From Lyophyllum atratum (Eukaryota; Basidiomycota; Agaricomycetes; Agaricales; Lyophyllaceae): a stretch of DNA of 64,000 bases. The stretch covers positions 1 through 64,000 of the forward strand of contig JACGCN010000046.1 of NCBI GenBank assembly GCA_014905825.1, in the 5' to 3' direction. Under the pieces are notes generated by a model. That model was not told the origin of the DNA. It ran no database searches and saw nothing but the letters and a program-made list of their open reading frames with translations. This document shows, piece by piece, positions 44,001 through 56,600 of this stretch; the stretch's first letter is position 1; the number at the start of each line of letters is the position of its first letter. A program made the translations under genes and the position numbers.

Positions 44001-44965
44001 AAGAACCTCCTCCTCCTCCTCCTCCTCCTCCTCCTCCTCCGTGTGATAGGGAACGGCTGTGACCATATATTCCGCTTTTAGTACTCCCAAGTAAGCTTAT
44101 CCGCTGTGAACATCAAAGTTCGTTCTGATTCGGCTTGTAGTATGTTCCCCATGACACAGCGAAGTTGATGGAGCTCCAGGGAGGGCTGGAAAAGTTCGTC
44201 TCAAGGCTCGACTTCATATTTGAACAGGTACGGCGTGCCGTCGCTATATCTATCCTTCCTAAGCTAATCCTGCTAGGACTACTTCGACTCCACGAACGAG
44301 CCTTCCCAGCAGATGCCGTTTATGTACCACTACGCTAACCGTCCAGGTTTAAGTACGCAGCGAGCAAGGCAGACCATTGCTGAATTTTTCAACGCGTCTA
44401 CAAATGGACTTCCAGGAAACGACGGTACGTCGCGATCGTTGTATTTTCCACCCTAGAGGTCGCTAATCCTTACGACCATTTAGATTCTGGTAGGCTTTTT
44501 GTTTTCTCCACCTTCGAGCTTGTATTGACCTTGCAACCGCAGGCGCTATGGGAAGCTATGCTGCTTTCTATCTTGCTGGTCTGTACCCTCTCCCAGCAAC
44601 GCGACAGTTCCTTCTGTCCTCCCCGTATTTCCGCCAGATTTCATTCTTCAATCCGGTCTTCAAGACCACGACGACGATTAAGTCAAAGAATTTCAATGGA
44701 AACCCAACGACTGGTACCGGCGGACGCGTCTTTGTCCAGGTAAGTTGAGGCTTAAGTTATGTATGCAGATGGTTTCTGAATCACAGCGTTACCGCAGAGC
44801 GTTGCTGTCAACGGCAAACCGTACAAGTCCAACTGCTATCTCGACTGGGATGTTTTCACGAGTGGCTCGCTCGTTGAGTTGACGTTGACCGATAACATCC
44901 ACGTCACATGCGGGAATGGCACGAGCGCGTTGCCTCCCTCACTGTCGACTGGTGGATATGATTGA
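41064..44965 (+). CDS. Secreted GH92 alpha-mannosidase
   Basis: A signal peptide (LYLLVPLLTQARLVIG) is followed, after an intron, by the full GH92 layout. It has FVLPFIGTTNGGHVFPG, GYDGDPQFNVTGFSQLHDSG, S-V-P-L-S-N-F, and the beta-sandwich end V-Y-F-G-F-V-S-E-M-G-A. The catalytic (alpha/alpha)6 part follows: Y-R-T-H-I-S-P-A-D-Y-T-G-E, F-A-R-I-V-R-G-M-V-D-I-Q, GWLPECRGATAQHFIQGGSN, F-Y-E-S-S-P-I-V-Y-S-Q-Y-V-P-H-D (its Glu fits the general acid of the family), NEPSQQMPFMYHYANRPG and DDSGAMGSYAAFYLAGLYP. More than 20 introns all splice in phase with GT-AG ends, including exons of only 9 and 6 bases, and no frame damage is seen. GH92 enzymes are calcium-dependent exo-mannosidases that trim N-glycans or yeast mannan; the linkage preference cannot be read from sequence by eye. 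Confidence 0.93.
44006..44040 (+). repeat. CTC trinucleotide microsatellite in a GH92 intron
   Basis: About twelve CTC units in a row start six bases after an intron donor site. It makes an unusually long pyrimidine tract at the 5' end of that intron. Confidence 0.85.
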
Positions 44966-45883
44966 AGCTTTTCGGTTACCCAAAGTAGTGCTATCTGGTG
45001 GAATGAATTGATATAAGAAGCCTGTGTAGTATCGTTTTTGCATCACGTCCTGCTTCGACAAATGCAACATCGTATGGGTCGGAGCCATACCTTATGTTAC
45101 GCGAAGAAGGCAGATTTTCTATTCAAGGCAAATTATCAATATCTGTATTCGAACTCCGTCTTCCTCTATCCCACGTCGATGTTCCACACTCGCGTTGTAC
45201 TTCGTCTGCGTTCACCAAAGAGCGTAAGATATCGGTGGGGTATGAGCTTCCTGTGACCTCAGGTAGGGCGGTGAGCACTGCGACTCAGGGGATATTTTCG
45301 AACGCCGTCTATAACAGGCGGGCCGGTGAAGAATTTTTCCGTAACACCCGATGGCTCAGCTGACTCCGGCGAGGAATTACCATAGCCCGCGACAATGCCT
45401 ATCTTAGAAGGCTGAGAGCAGATGCATCCGACAAGTCGCGCTCTATCGACCCATCTGTCGTCCTCCTCAATTGTTCTACACCAGCATCGTGCTACCGAAC
45501 CGACCAATATACCTTTCCTCGGTTCACCTATTGCGACCACATGTGACATGATACATTCAAAAACCACTTCTCGGTGTGCCCTTATTGTTTTTGTAGCTCT
45601 CTGCCTAGACTAACACTCCATTAGTCGACTTCTAACACGATCCGACTTCACGACCTCGTGTGCCATCGTCTGCCATGGTATTGTCCTATTCAACCCCCAG
45701 CCTACTATAACCGCTCGCTTCTCATATTCTCAACTGGTTTTCTCGACTCCTTTCTATTCCGCTTGACCACCTGAAGAGGGAACCTTGCGGTGTGCATGCT
45801 TCGTCCTGAGAAAGCAAGAAGGAGTTGCAGTATAAATGTGTCGAATCAAGGTATCAAGCTCTGCATCCTCTTCAGTGTTCACG
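44966..45883. other. Intergenic region between the GH92 and SGNH esterase genes
   Basis: No gene with recognisable features. It contains the esterase promoter (TATA box listed separately). Confidence 0.45.
45831..45837 (+). promoter_or_regulatory. TATA box of the SGNH esterase gene
   Basis: TATAAAT lies 47 bases before the chosen ATG at 45884. This spacing also argues against the in-frame upstream ATG at 45836, which sits inside the box region. Confidence 0.55.
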
Positions 45884-47179
45884 ATGTTGACGACCTCTCT
45901 CGTTGTCTTAGCCGCCATTTTCACGCGAAGTAGTGCCCTATACACCGGTCCTCAGCTTAGAGACAATAATGACGGCATCCATCTCGTTGTCAAGCCCCGC
46001 TGCGGTGCCCTGAGTGGCACCACAGCGGACGTGAACGCGGGTCTGCGCCCACACCAATTCAAGACCATCGTAGCGTTCGGGGTACGTTCTCCATGCCACC
46101 CTTGTACTCGATAAGTCGATGAACCATTCGCCAGGATAGCTACACCGACGGCGGGCATTCTGATGGTGGTCCTTTGGACCCACCAGTCATAATTCCACCT
46201 AACGTCGAGGCAGGCGGAAGATCCGTGAACGGTTTAACCTGGGTGGAATATGTGGCAAGGGATATTGGCGCAACGCTAAAGGATTATGCTGTAAGTCAAC
46301 GAAGCTTCTCATCTCATCGCGAAATCCAGCGTTCACCCGTCCCACAAGCAATCCGCAGCTTGTATAGATCTGTCCCTGTGGCCAAGCAATCCCAAGCCAG
46401 TGGATTTCGTTCACCAAGGTCTGTCGTTGTCATGTAGTCCCTCAATTCTTCGCCTCATATGTATGTTCTGCAGTCCAGACGTTCTTAAGCCAAGGAAATG
46501 AGCTAGACCCAGACACAACGCTATATAGTGTATTCTTTGGCATCAAGTGAGTTGTCCATTTCACGACCCAGATTCATCACTCATCCCTTCTTGTCAGTGA
46601 CTATCTCGCCTCTCTCAGTGAGGTTTGTTGTCGGCTTTCATGATTTTTCCTCACATCGGACTATCTTCAGTCGACGGAGATCACATGCAAGCAGCGGCGC
46701 AAGTTTTACTCAACCAGATCGAGCTCCTTGCTAGCCCACCAACTAACGCCCGTTCCTTCCTGGTTCTCGACGTCTACGGTCGTGGAACCGTTGCGGCCTC
46801 GGGCGAAGCATACAAACAAACCGTCTTCCGCGGCCTAAATACATTCCATACTCGGACGAACGGCACTAGGCTCAACGTCTCCTACGTCGACTTCTCCACC
46901 ATCTGGAATGGTGTTTTAGGCCCAGATCCGGGGTTCGAAGCCTTCGGATACACCAGCACCGACTCATGCACACAATGCACAGCCGAGAACGGTTGCTCGA
47001 CCATCGGGATGTGTTCCGACCCCGAACATTACTTCTACTGGATCCCGGGGTAAGTCATCGCAGTCTTCTTTCGGTCGTCGGAACCGCCTATCCTGCCTTG
47101 TAGACACCCGTCGAAGGAGACCGATCGTATCATGGCCGACTACGTGAGCGAGGTCTGGGATAGATGTAAAGTTGCTTGA
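45884..47179 (+). CDS. Secreted SGNH/GDSL-type esterase (CE16-like)
   Basis: A signal peptide (MLTTSLVVLAAIFTRSSA) precedes an SGNH hydrolase. Block I is V-A-F-G-D-S-Y-T-D-G-G with the nucleophile Ser. Others are S-V-N-G-L-T-W-V-E-Y, IDLSLWPSNPKPVDF, block III F-F-G-I-N-D-Y-L-A-S with its Asn, S-F-L-V-L-D-V-Y-G-R-G and G-Y-T-S-T-D-S-C-T-Q-C. Block V has its His in W-I-P-G-H-P-S-K-E. Seven exons splice in frame. The triad Asp normally found three residues before the His (W-D-x-x-H) is Ile here, a variation that should be compared with relatives. CE16 enzymes remove acetyl groups from hemicellulose fragments. No damage is seen. Confidence 0.86.
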
Positions 47180-47293
47180 TACAATGTTTCTGGGCATTGG
47201 GTCGTTTGCATTTATATCCTGCGACAAATGTATACTGTATTTCATGCAGCGCCGTGAATCTCGGCGTCAGGGAAAGAATTGTACTCGGAATAT

Positions 47294-49878
47294 TCAAAGG
47301 CTGTATCTAAAGTCAGGCGCTCGGTCGCCCATCATACGGAGTTCCGGTGCCGAGTACTTATTTGTTTCCCCTCTTTCAGCAGCAGCTTTCAGCAGAGCTT
47401 CGCGCTTGTGATTAATGCGGATGTACGATATTACTGCGATGGGGAGGCAGATAAAGCCTATTCCCAAGAACATCATCTCAAGGGCGTCTAGAGATGAGAG
47501 TTCTTCAGCCAGCTGCCTGAGACCCAGAAATGAAATCACTCACGTCCGACGACGTAACGTGGGGCATCCTGTGTCCGATATATGTTGCAGGCGATGGCAC
47601 CGCTGAAGTTTCCAATTCCGATATGCATGGCCATACCTATCCCTCGTTTATACTGACCAGAGAGATTATTACCTAGCCTGGGTAGGGATTAGCTGTCTAG
47701 CTAAGCGGTGCGTGTGTCTATTAATCACCATGAGACTATCCCGGGGAATGCAGCGTAAGCTCCGGCCACACAGAAAAATATACCGAAATATTTGACGCTG
47801 TGCGCGACATCGGAGATGTTGATCGAGAAGCCAAAAAGACACATCACCAGTCCACCAAGGATGAAGGGTGACCGCATCTGTAGCTTGTCAGAGAAGTGGG
47901 CAAAAGCATAAAGCACCATAGCTTGTCGAATAAGTGATGAGAGGAAGGCTAAGGGACAAGGAATCACGTACTGGCGAAAACATAAGGAGGCACAGTGAGC
48001 AGTTGACTAATTGCAGGACTGTAACCGAAACTGTATAGTGATGTTCATACTGAAGATGCTTATAAGTGAGATGATTCCACGAACGAGTTGATTATGCTCC
48101 TGATAGTATCCAAGGGGTCAACAATAATACAAGCTACTGAGGCAGGCAAAAGCTCACGGCAAGAAGAACGTGATCCCGTAAACTGACGGATTGTTATTGA
48201 CAGATGCAAAATAGGGAGAGCTACTCACGCGGTCCAATTATAGACATGTAGATCAATATGTGTAACCAGACCTATGTTACGACGTCAGCACGTATGTCAG
48301 AAATGGGGCCTTGACAAACCTGCCAATCGCTAACTGCAGACCAGAAATGACGCATTTCGAAGTGTTCTTCTTCACCGACCGAGGAGTTGTCGTACTCTGA
48401 GGGGTGAATGTCTTCGTCAACCTCGCTACCACGAAGGACAAGACAAAAATCACTTTTACGCCAAATGATATAAGAACGCTCCTCTGGAGTAAGAAAGGTC
48501 GAAGTTGACGGAAAGTCTACCATGACTATAAAGAGAGGATAAATGAAGATGCTCACGTTTCCAGGTGGAAACACATACCGAATAATGCAAGTATTCCAGC
48601 GAGGACGGTCAAGATCCCTTCCAAGATCTGAAGCACGGTCATAATTCGAAGGAATCTGAGCATTCAAAGACGTACGAAGATCCACGACCATCCCATAAGT
48701 CCACCCTTACCATTCAAAAAGCTGATAAAATACGCGAGGAGACCGGAAAAAGCGCCAGCTACTGATGCGGCTCCATAAAAGAGGCCGATTCGATATTGCA
48801 ACTTATATCTTGGGTACCAGATGGTAAGGCTACGAGGAAATTAAGGTCCGCCCGATAATCGGAAGAGGCAATGGGTCGCGTACTAATAGACAACACCAGG
48901 AAAGAGTCCTGCCTCTGCTACTCCAAGGCATGCCCGAACTCCGACAAGTTGTGGATATCTGGGAGAAAACGTGAACGGAGACGTTGCGTTACATCACTTT
49001 GGGGGCTTCACGTTTTAACCAATCCCATCATCGTCCTACCGGAGCATCAACATCAGAGTCGCAGGCTGGCGGGTAATATGAACGTACATGATGATTCCCC
49101 ACGCGATCTGTCAATGGTTAGAGTTATCATGAGATATGTCAATCGAATGTACAGCGAGCACAATTTACCGTAATTCCTGGCAGCCATCTTGATGAACGCT
49201 ATCGTAAAAGCTAGCCTTATATTTAGATACGATAAGACATACTTGGAAGGACGGAACTTCTTTAGGACCAAACTATAATAAGCGTTAGACGACGGGCATT
49301 CAGTGAGAAAACGGGTAGCCTACTTCGCTGGACATTCAAATATACAGTACGGCTTTCGCGTAACCCTATGAGGCCATGTGTTGGGAGAAGAGTTTCGTTG
49401 GCTTACTATAAAATACATTGTCTATGGAAGACATTGGTCAGTTACGTTCCTTATCGCGTACCTGTGACATACCAATGCGATATTGTACTGATTTCCCGTC
49501 AGGTGAAGCTGGTTCGTGAGGCCTTGAAGTCTAGCGTTACCTGTTATAAAGATAGAAAGTCACAAACCAATGCTGAACGCGAGTAAGAATAGCCTCACCA
49601 ATATTACCTGTGAAACATTGGTATGCAACGGTCAACGCGTGTGAAGGAAAAGGCGATCAAAGAGACAGCTCACCTCTATCAATGAAGGATAAAAGGTAGA
49701 GCAACGCTAAAATTGGCATGAGCCTTGCGTCAACCTTTCTCCATAGCTTCTTCTCTTCCACTTCGGTGAGTGTTGGAGGCGGAGGCAGAGATTTCTCTCC
49801 GCCGAAGTCGTATACGGCCGAACGAGCGTCTGAATTAGACCGCTCAAGCTGGCTATCCTTTTCATTCTTTTGAGACAT
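47294..49878 (-). CDS. MFS transporter of the anion:cation symporter (allantoate permease, Dal5-like) family
   Basis: Many short exons give about 12 helices. The N-terminus is cytosolic and charged (M-S-Q-K-N-E-K-D-S), followed by L-A-L-L-Y-L-L-S-F-I-D-R-G-N-I-G-N-A-R, the family hallmark, and L-T-G-N-Q-Y-N-I-A-L. Later pieces are the segment before V-L-K-K-F-R-P-S-K, FPGVVYYLTIWYPRY, FYGAASVAGAFSGLLAY, RSPFILGGLVMCLFGF and GNFSGAIACNIYRTQDAPRY. The C-terminus ends A-P-D-F-R-Y-S-L. Family members import organic anions such as allantoate, nicotinate or other vitamins with protons; the substrate is not decidable here. The start at 49878 gives the usual tail length; an in-frame upstream Met at 50028 is less likely. 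Joins that were checked keep frame. Confidence 0.85.
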
Positions 49879-50954
49879 GGTGTGGGTGCTCGAGGGGAAG
49901 GAAATGCAAGAATTACGAACTGAGGCCGTGTATTTATGAGATGGGACAGAAGGAGCCGAAGCGGAGGTTCGGAATGGCGTCTTACGCTCAATGGGCCTTT
50001 CCCATGACCCAGCAGCTGGATTTGGCATCGAGAAGCCACGAAGGTGACGAAAACCTGTAAGATATGGTCATAAGGCACCTGGGAATAGCATCCATGTATG
50101 TCCACATACCCCATTAGCACATCTGGCGTGAATGTTGCCCGGGCAGTGAGCAATTCAAGTTCAGACGTGGGCAGCAGACCGTGCAGTGCAGATAGACCTC
50201 TCGAGTTGCGAAGTTACAGGCCTCTCATCGCATACGAGGAGCAGATACACCGGCATACGATACCTTCTGACCGGTGAGAAGTATGTTGGTTGGACATTGA
50301 ACGGACGGAAGCCAGGGCTTGCTGCAGATAAGTCGTGCGATACGGAACTGCGATTCAGAGGTGTGGGATAATTCCGGCCCGCGCTAATCTCCCCGCTATT
50401 TCATCTGGATATCCGCGACGTGGTAGGTCATTTCGCTTGTCCACATACTGACCAACCTACGGTTGATCCCTATGTCAAGGTAGATTGTAAGTATAGCCTG
50501 CGTGAAGCCGAGATACAATCTACGAACCACTCGCAAAGTTGGCGCAGACTCTTTGAACAGCTTCACGACCACTGGATACAGTAATTTCGCGAAACGCGAT
50601 GGGCCTAAAGAGCCGTTGGACAAAGTTAGACGACATTCAAACGAGAGTAAGAGTTACGTGGCTTACGACGTACATTTACTTGTCTTACTCGAGTAGCATT
50701 CGAAGATCATCATCACCTGAGAGCCTAAATTGGCCGAGCCCTTATGCAGAACTGAACTACGGCGGCGGACCCCTATTCAGACCATAGCAGCGATAAATAT
50801 TGTCTATAAATACAACAAAACTGGCATAGAAGTCGAAGAACTAGCCAAGACCACATCGACAAGAGAGTAATTGGAGTGCAGATACATTAGAGCAAGAAAA
50901 GCCGATACCTTTTGCGTACCGAGATAACACTACGTGGTTAGGAGCCTGGACCCC
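49879..50954. other. Intergenic region
   Basis: Only short frames without motifs on either strand. The left part should be the promoter of the MFS gene. Confidence 0.4.
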
Positions 50955-52501
50955 TCAAAATGGAGCGGTTTTCGTCTGCTTCTCGTTCGAAGCCTTGTCA
51001 TCGTCACCGATTTCCCGACCCTTCTCGGACTGTTGATCAAGTATAATGGAAACGATGTGTGAACCATCGCTGGACGTAACCGTGCCAGCAGAGACCTGCG
51101 TGCCGGGAGCGCGGGCGAACGAGAGATGTCCTGCCGTCGCCGTACGTGCCCCAGTTGGGGCTCCGGATGTCAACGTTGGCCTTCTTCGGTACGTGTTGAA
51201 TGAATCCGTAGACGTTGGCGACCGAGCGCTGGGTGATAACCAGAATGACAACGATAGTTGGGTACATGGCCTGCGAAGTACCGTAAGTCCGATGCGTTAG
51301 TTACGACGAATGGGTCACACGAACCGTGCAGAGTGTATAAACGGAAGTTATCACTCGTTCTCCGAAGTAGAGAGACGAATTAGGCGTCGCCCTGACGAGC
51401 TCAAGGACGAGGTTGATGACCTATGTGTTGGTAAGTACTGAGTTCATTAGAGTGGCCGGGGGGGTAGCTTGCCTGGGTAGCAGCGTACAGAATACCAGTT
51501 TCCACTAGGAGGATCACGTAGCTTTGGAAAAGCGATGGCTTTAACCCCTTCTGGCCAATACCGATGGTGCCCGCAGGCTCACCACGAGACCTGGTAATCA
51601 TGATCAGAAGCTGTCAAAACACAATAGATGTCACGGACCATATCTTGTAGATGATCAAGACTGTAGAAACCACGTTCGTGGCCAAGGAGAGCGCCGAGAA
51701 TGAAAGGAATGTATTTTGTCGAGTCATTGAAGCGTTGACGGCAATTCCACCGATGATGTTCGCCGACTCGGATGATGAAAATCCGAGGAATCCGAGGCCG
51801 CTTCCTGGGGCGCCATTTCCATCAAGAAATTCAGACGTATCGGAAGGGAAAACTCACCGACGGTCCCGACCAGCAGCGCGATGGGTGCTATCATTGCGAA
51901 CCGCTGTTCATCGTAGAACATCCACGCTCTCCAAACAACAACAGCATCACTGATCATAGGCTATGCAGAATAATGGCATCAGTCCCGCGGTCATCAACGG
52001 TCAACGTGAGAGAGAGACGACGACGCACCAGCAGTTGCGCAGACCAGTTCTCAAGGTTGGTGAAAGGAAGCGATTTCTTATCGATACCTTCGAAGCTGCC
52101 GGTATCGAGTGGCCCAATATCCGTATCCACGAGGATACCGCGTACCTGGGTCGCGAACGAGGCAAGGTATGCACTCCAGTATATGGTGGCGAGGAGGAAA
52201 GTGACGAGTGTCGTGCAGAACATGATGATAGCAGCCCGGGTCTTGAGGCCACGGTGCCTAGAGAGGGAGGTGAGATGGATAACTGAGAAAGGAAGCGCAG
52301 GGTTGGGAACGTACGTGATTTTGTATGTCGAGATCGAGAAGAGCAGGACAAAAACACCTACGAAAGGATAAGTACGCGAGCAACGATTGAGGATAGAGAC
52401 GAGGTCATGCCGTAGAGCAACGTCATGGCGGTGAAGCCTGCAAGGTTTCCAAGTAGGAGGACGCCGATATCGCGGAGGAGGTTCTCTTCGTCAGGCGTCA
52501 T
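50955..52501 (-). CDS. Multi-pass membrane protein of the V-V-W-R-A-W family, copy 3
   Basis: It begins M-T-P-D-E-E-N-L-L-R-D-I-G and continues with the same helix order as the copies at 23.5 and 26.6 kb: G-V-F-V-L-L-F-S-I-S-T-Y, MFCTTLVTFLLATIYWSAYL, SDAVVVWRAWMFY, IAPIALLVGT, ALSLATNVVSTVLIIYK, YVILLVETGILYAATQ and AMYPTIVVILVITQRS. The C-terminal tail depends on the reading frame. The frame in phase with the last helix stops at 51037, while another frame gives a typical tail (S-F-A-R-A-P-G-T, ending T-K-T-A-P-F at 50955). A one-base shift near 51200 or a missed splice may be involved. The first intron would need a GC donor. The role is unknown. Confidence 0.68.
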
Positions 52502-53643
52502 GGTGGGCGACAGAAAGTGGGGAGGATGCGTCAATGAAGAGAGGTATAGCCGATCTTAATAGAGACTAAGGGTTCCACTGATGGAACAATGAAACGTGGA
52601 TGATCAAGAAGAATTCGATAGCTCGGCGCTCCGATCAAAATAGTCCTTAGCGCCGGGGGTCGGGAAGATCAGGTGTCCACGTTCCATTTGATCTATTTTG
52701 ATCGTCTCAACAGCCGGCATACCAAAGGACGATCTGATACAAGGATGGCACCGCTGCAGACATAGAGATATCTTGGATGTTTGTTGGGAGTTGATAAAAA
52801 TTGCCGTGGTGTTTCTATTGAACCACATAGGAGGATCGAGATGATCCTGGACCTGGAGGCGATGCTTGATTGATGACGCTAAGTATACTTCGGTCACACG
52901 ATTGCTTTGAGTCTATGGCGAGCCAAAATCTGTTGTGCATGGACAGGGGAGAAGTGTGTAGATACGTAAGTCAAGGTATGCCACTGATGAGAATGAATAG
53001 GCACACAGATAGCCAGGAATAGACATCAAACTCAAGCTAGTCCTTCGTCGTTGGACCGATTCGGAGTCACGTATGCCTGTGGGTAGTTCTAAGTAGCTGT
53101 GACGGAGGTCTAGGGTTGGGAATGCGCAGTACAGAGGAAGTAGCAGCCTCCAAACAGTTTCTTCATGAACGTTGGAAGAGCCTACAATCCGTCAACAGGA
53201 TGGAAAACCCGTCACCAAGCCCCGAAACGCTGCGAATGACAAGATGTTAGCGACCGCAAGAGCTGATGTTGAGGAAGTCGAACAGGGGCCTCAAATGATA
53301 AGGCATATACCAGTCTCTACCCCAAGGATCTGCACATATTCAGTCTTTTATTCTCCCTTACGATATTACCGCATCCGCGATAGAGAAGGGGCTGAGACGA
53401 CGCCGATTCGGAATGCAGCATGATCACAGTGAAGTAGAGATGTGGGGCATTGAAACGAGTTGTGGCTCAAATAAGTACACTTTTCGCACGACCACTGTTC
53501 CCAGAATGTCTTTAAACCCATCTCGAGAAGCAACAGACATTTATTAACCCCTTACCACACCCTACAGACCTGTTTTCGACTCAGGACATCCTGTATTAGA
53601 TGCACATCCACCGCTTTCCGCATTGCATATCGTGTCCTCACTG
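52502..53643. other. Intergenic region
   Basis: No supported gene. The left end is the promoter of membrane protein copy 3. Confidence 0.4.
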
Positions 53644-56600
53644 TCAATTCCGCGGCACCGCGACGCGGTCGAGGAACTCACGTAGAAGCTCCTCCATTGA
53701 CGTGAACCGAGCCTCCAGCGAATCGAGGCGTCGCTCAACCTTGACCTCTAGATCCCCGAAACGCTGCTCCATATTGGGCTCTACGGTCGTAGACAGAGAC
53801 TTCCCTTCCTCCATCTGGTCTAGTCGCCGGATATGATTAGTAAGTATGGCCTCTAAAGCCATAGTGCGACGGGTTAGTTGCTTGTCGAGACTATCGAGAC
53901 GCTCCTCCACATTCCTCTTCACGCCAGTAAGGCGTTTTTCTACTCGCGCAAACGGGTCGTCGTCAGGAATTTCCACGGGCTTATCGTCTTTGATCCTTAG
54001 CATGACATGAACCATCGATGCGGGGGTGGTGACCATGTTTTCTGGTGCAGGCGGCAGCTGATGTACTTCGTCACAATCGTCGCAAACGAACGAGTCGCCA
54101 GCTAAAGAAACGGAGATATTTCTATTCGGTCATTGGTAAACGTGATGCAAAGAATACGTACGACACTCGAGGCAAACCCAGCATGGGGGAGATATCTCCT
54201 TTTCGCAGAAAGCACACTTCATGGTGTTCTCGCTTTGGTTGCGTGCCCGCTCGTGTGAATCGGCTTCCTTCGCGTCGGTTCTACCCTCCTTGGACTTCAT
54301 AGCTCTGGTGCGGAACACCGTCTTCAGACGTTCGGACATCGCCCTCGCCTTGGGCGTCATCCACACACGCTCTGAGTCATGGATAAACCGGTCTCCGCGA
54401 ATAAGACTGTGCGAGGCAGTGTGGGTGGCATGGTCAGGCAATACCTTATCCTTACAGTCAAAGCAAAAGTCCAGACTCTTGGTGAGCGCCTCATCGATAC
54501 AGACGATACACAGCAACCGAGATTGAAGAATCTTCCGCTTGCAACCAGGTCCATCGCAGATGACACCCCTGGGCAGGAGCGTATGAGGAGCATGCCACCA
54601 GACAACACGGACAAACCACTTACAAGTGAAACGTCAGCCTGTTGACGACGAAGCCTGCCATGGAGTAGTAAAACTGATCCACGGTCGGACACATGGTATT
54701 TTCGAGAGTTCGTAGCTCGGCCCTCTCTTTCTGCGTGAAGTCATTCCGCCGAGAATACCCGTTGATTTCGATGAGTTGTTTGATGACGAGTGCCTTGAAC
54801 CTTCGGCCATCTCGCAGTCGTGACATGACGTAATCCTTGGATAGCCTGTCGCGCCGCACGCCATGTAGGACTGCGGCGCCTGCGAAGGACCACCGTGCCC
54901 GTGCTGGATTCTCAGCGAACGCGGCCTGGGAGTACCTGAATCTAACGAGGGGGGCAGGCGTCCTCGAGAGCTGGAAATTCCCATCCTGGCGGTCAGCGGC
55001 GTCGCTTCCTGGTATAGGCTTCAGTTCAGATGCATAGTCGGGACAGTACCAACGACCGCTGATAGTACCAGCAGTCGTATTAAGGGTTCCCTGGCAACGC
55101 AACCAGTACCCATCCTCATACGCCATAACGAAGTCGACCTTATTCTTGCCATCCTCCCCTGATGTTAGTAGGTACGTCATGTCCAGTCGCCCAATATATG
55201 CATCTGCTGTCCCAGAAGTTGTCCCATCGTCGTTTACAGCGCCCGCAAACGATATACGGAAGAGCCCGTCGTGAGAACCGTACTCGTCCCGTTGCTTCCA
55301 CATGCAATAGCCAGCCCAAGCACCTTGGAGGATGTTGAGACTGTCGTCGGATTGGGGAATAGTAGTGGGTGCGAGTACTGGGAACGTAAACGGTTCCTGA
55401 ACCCCGTACTTAAGGAGTGAAAGTGGTATATCTTCAGGACATGTAATGACATCGTCGTCTTCTCCTGGCTCCGTGGGAAGGTCATCCCAAACAGCGGAGA
55501 GTGTGTAGCCCTGGATACGCCAAGGAACCGACCCATACGAAGTCTTGAACTGTAAATGATAGGCACTTGAGAACAATTCTCGTCGGGATACGCAGGACTC
55601 ACCATCCCGAAAGCAAAATTCTCCAGCTGAGCTTCGGTGTTGATATGCATCTGCTGGAAGGTCGCTATTGGTTCGAAGTACACCGATCAGGAGCCATATA
55701 TCGCATAGATGAACATATTCACCAGAGAGATCCTGAAGCCTCATGTCAAACACTGCAAAGACATACACCAGCGACGAATACCCATCAAACATCTCATCGA
55801 GGTGTAAGATATGGTTGCGTGCCAGCTGAATCGTTTTGAGCTGACGCTTAAGCAGCAGATAGATCACCGGATAAATGTACTAGAACAGCCCAACTTCATT
55901 CAGCATTCTGTAGAAGGAAACCAAGAGAAATTGTACTCACCCGCTCTATCCGCCCTGAACCCGTCAAGAGAGAAACCGTATCTGTCGAATCGATGTTATA
56001 CCCAATCTTCTCCATATTATCGTCGATCCGTTTCTCCTCCACCTCGCAAAATTCATCTCTTAGCTGCGCAAGCTCAGCCATAATAAGCGTCCCCTCACTC
56101 GTCACTGTCTTTGTCGAGCGTAAGAGGAGCTCTAGTCGATAAAGCACGGGCTTATCCAGATACGCGTCAAGCATCCTTCGGTTATCGGGCCGGACCTTCT
56201 CACGAAGGTTGTAAATCTTCCGCATGAGTTTGTATATCTTGGTCGAGTATTCTGATATACTCGAATGCCAGCCTGGATTCGTCGAAACGTGAATACAGAG
56301 AGTCAAGAAACGCGACGATCCAGAGCCATACCTGCAGCCCAATACGCCAACCACTGAAGCAACCTGCACCCGAGGTAAATCAGGCAAGGATAATAAACGA
56401 GTCTCAGGGTACGCACGTCCATCCTTTGGGGCGCATAGTTGTAAACTCATTTACTTCCTTGATATTGATGAACCCAGACCCATCATCGTCTATGGACTCT
56501 GCGATTGCTTGCAGATACGATACATTGACGTAGGCATTGGCCCATTCCTCGTTGTTGCAATGTGCTGGAGGCCCGGACAAATCGTAATGCGGCGGCTCAG

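Noticed and set aside
44006..44040. CTC array as a possible coding repeat
   Set aside because: It lies between a donor and the next acceptor of the GH92 gene; translating it would break the conserved Y-S-Q-Y-V-P-H-D region.
45836..45883. Upstream ATG at 45836 as start of the SGNH esterase
   Set aside because: It overlaps the TATA box, and the signal peptide only starts well with the ATG at 45884.
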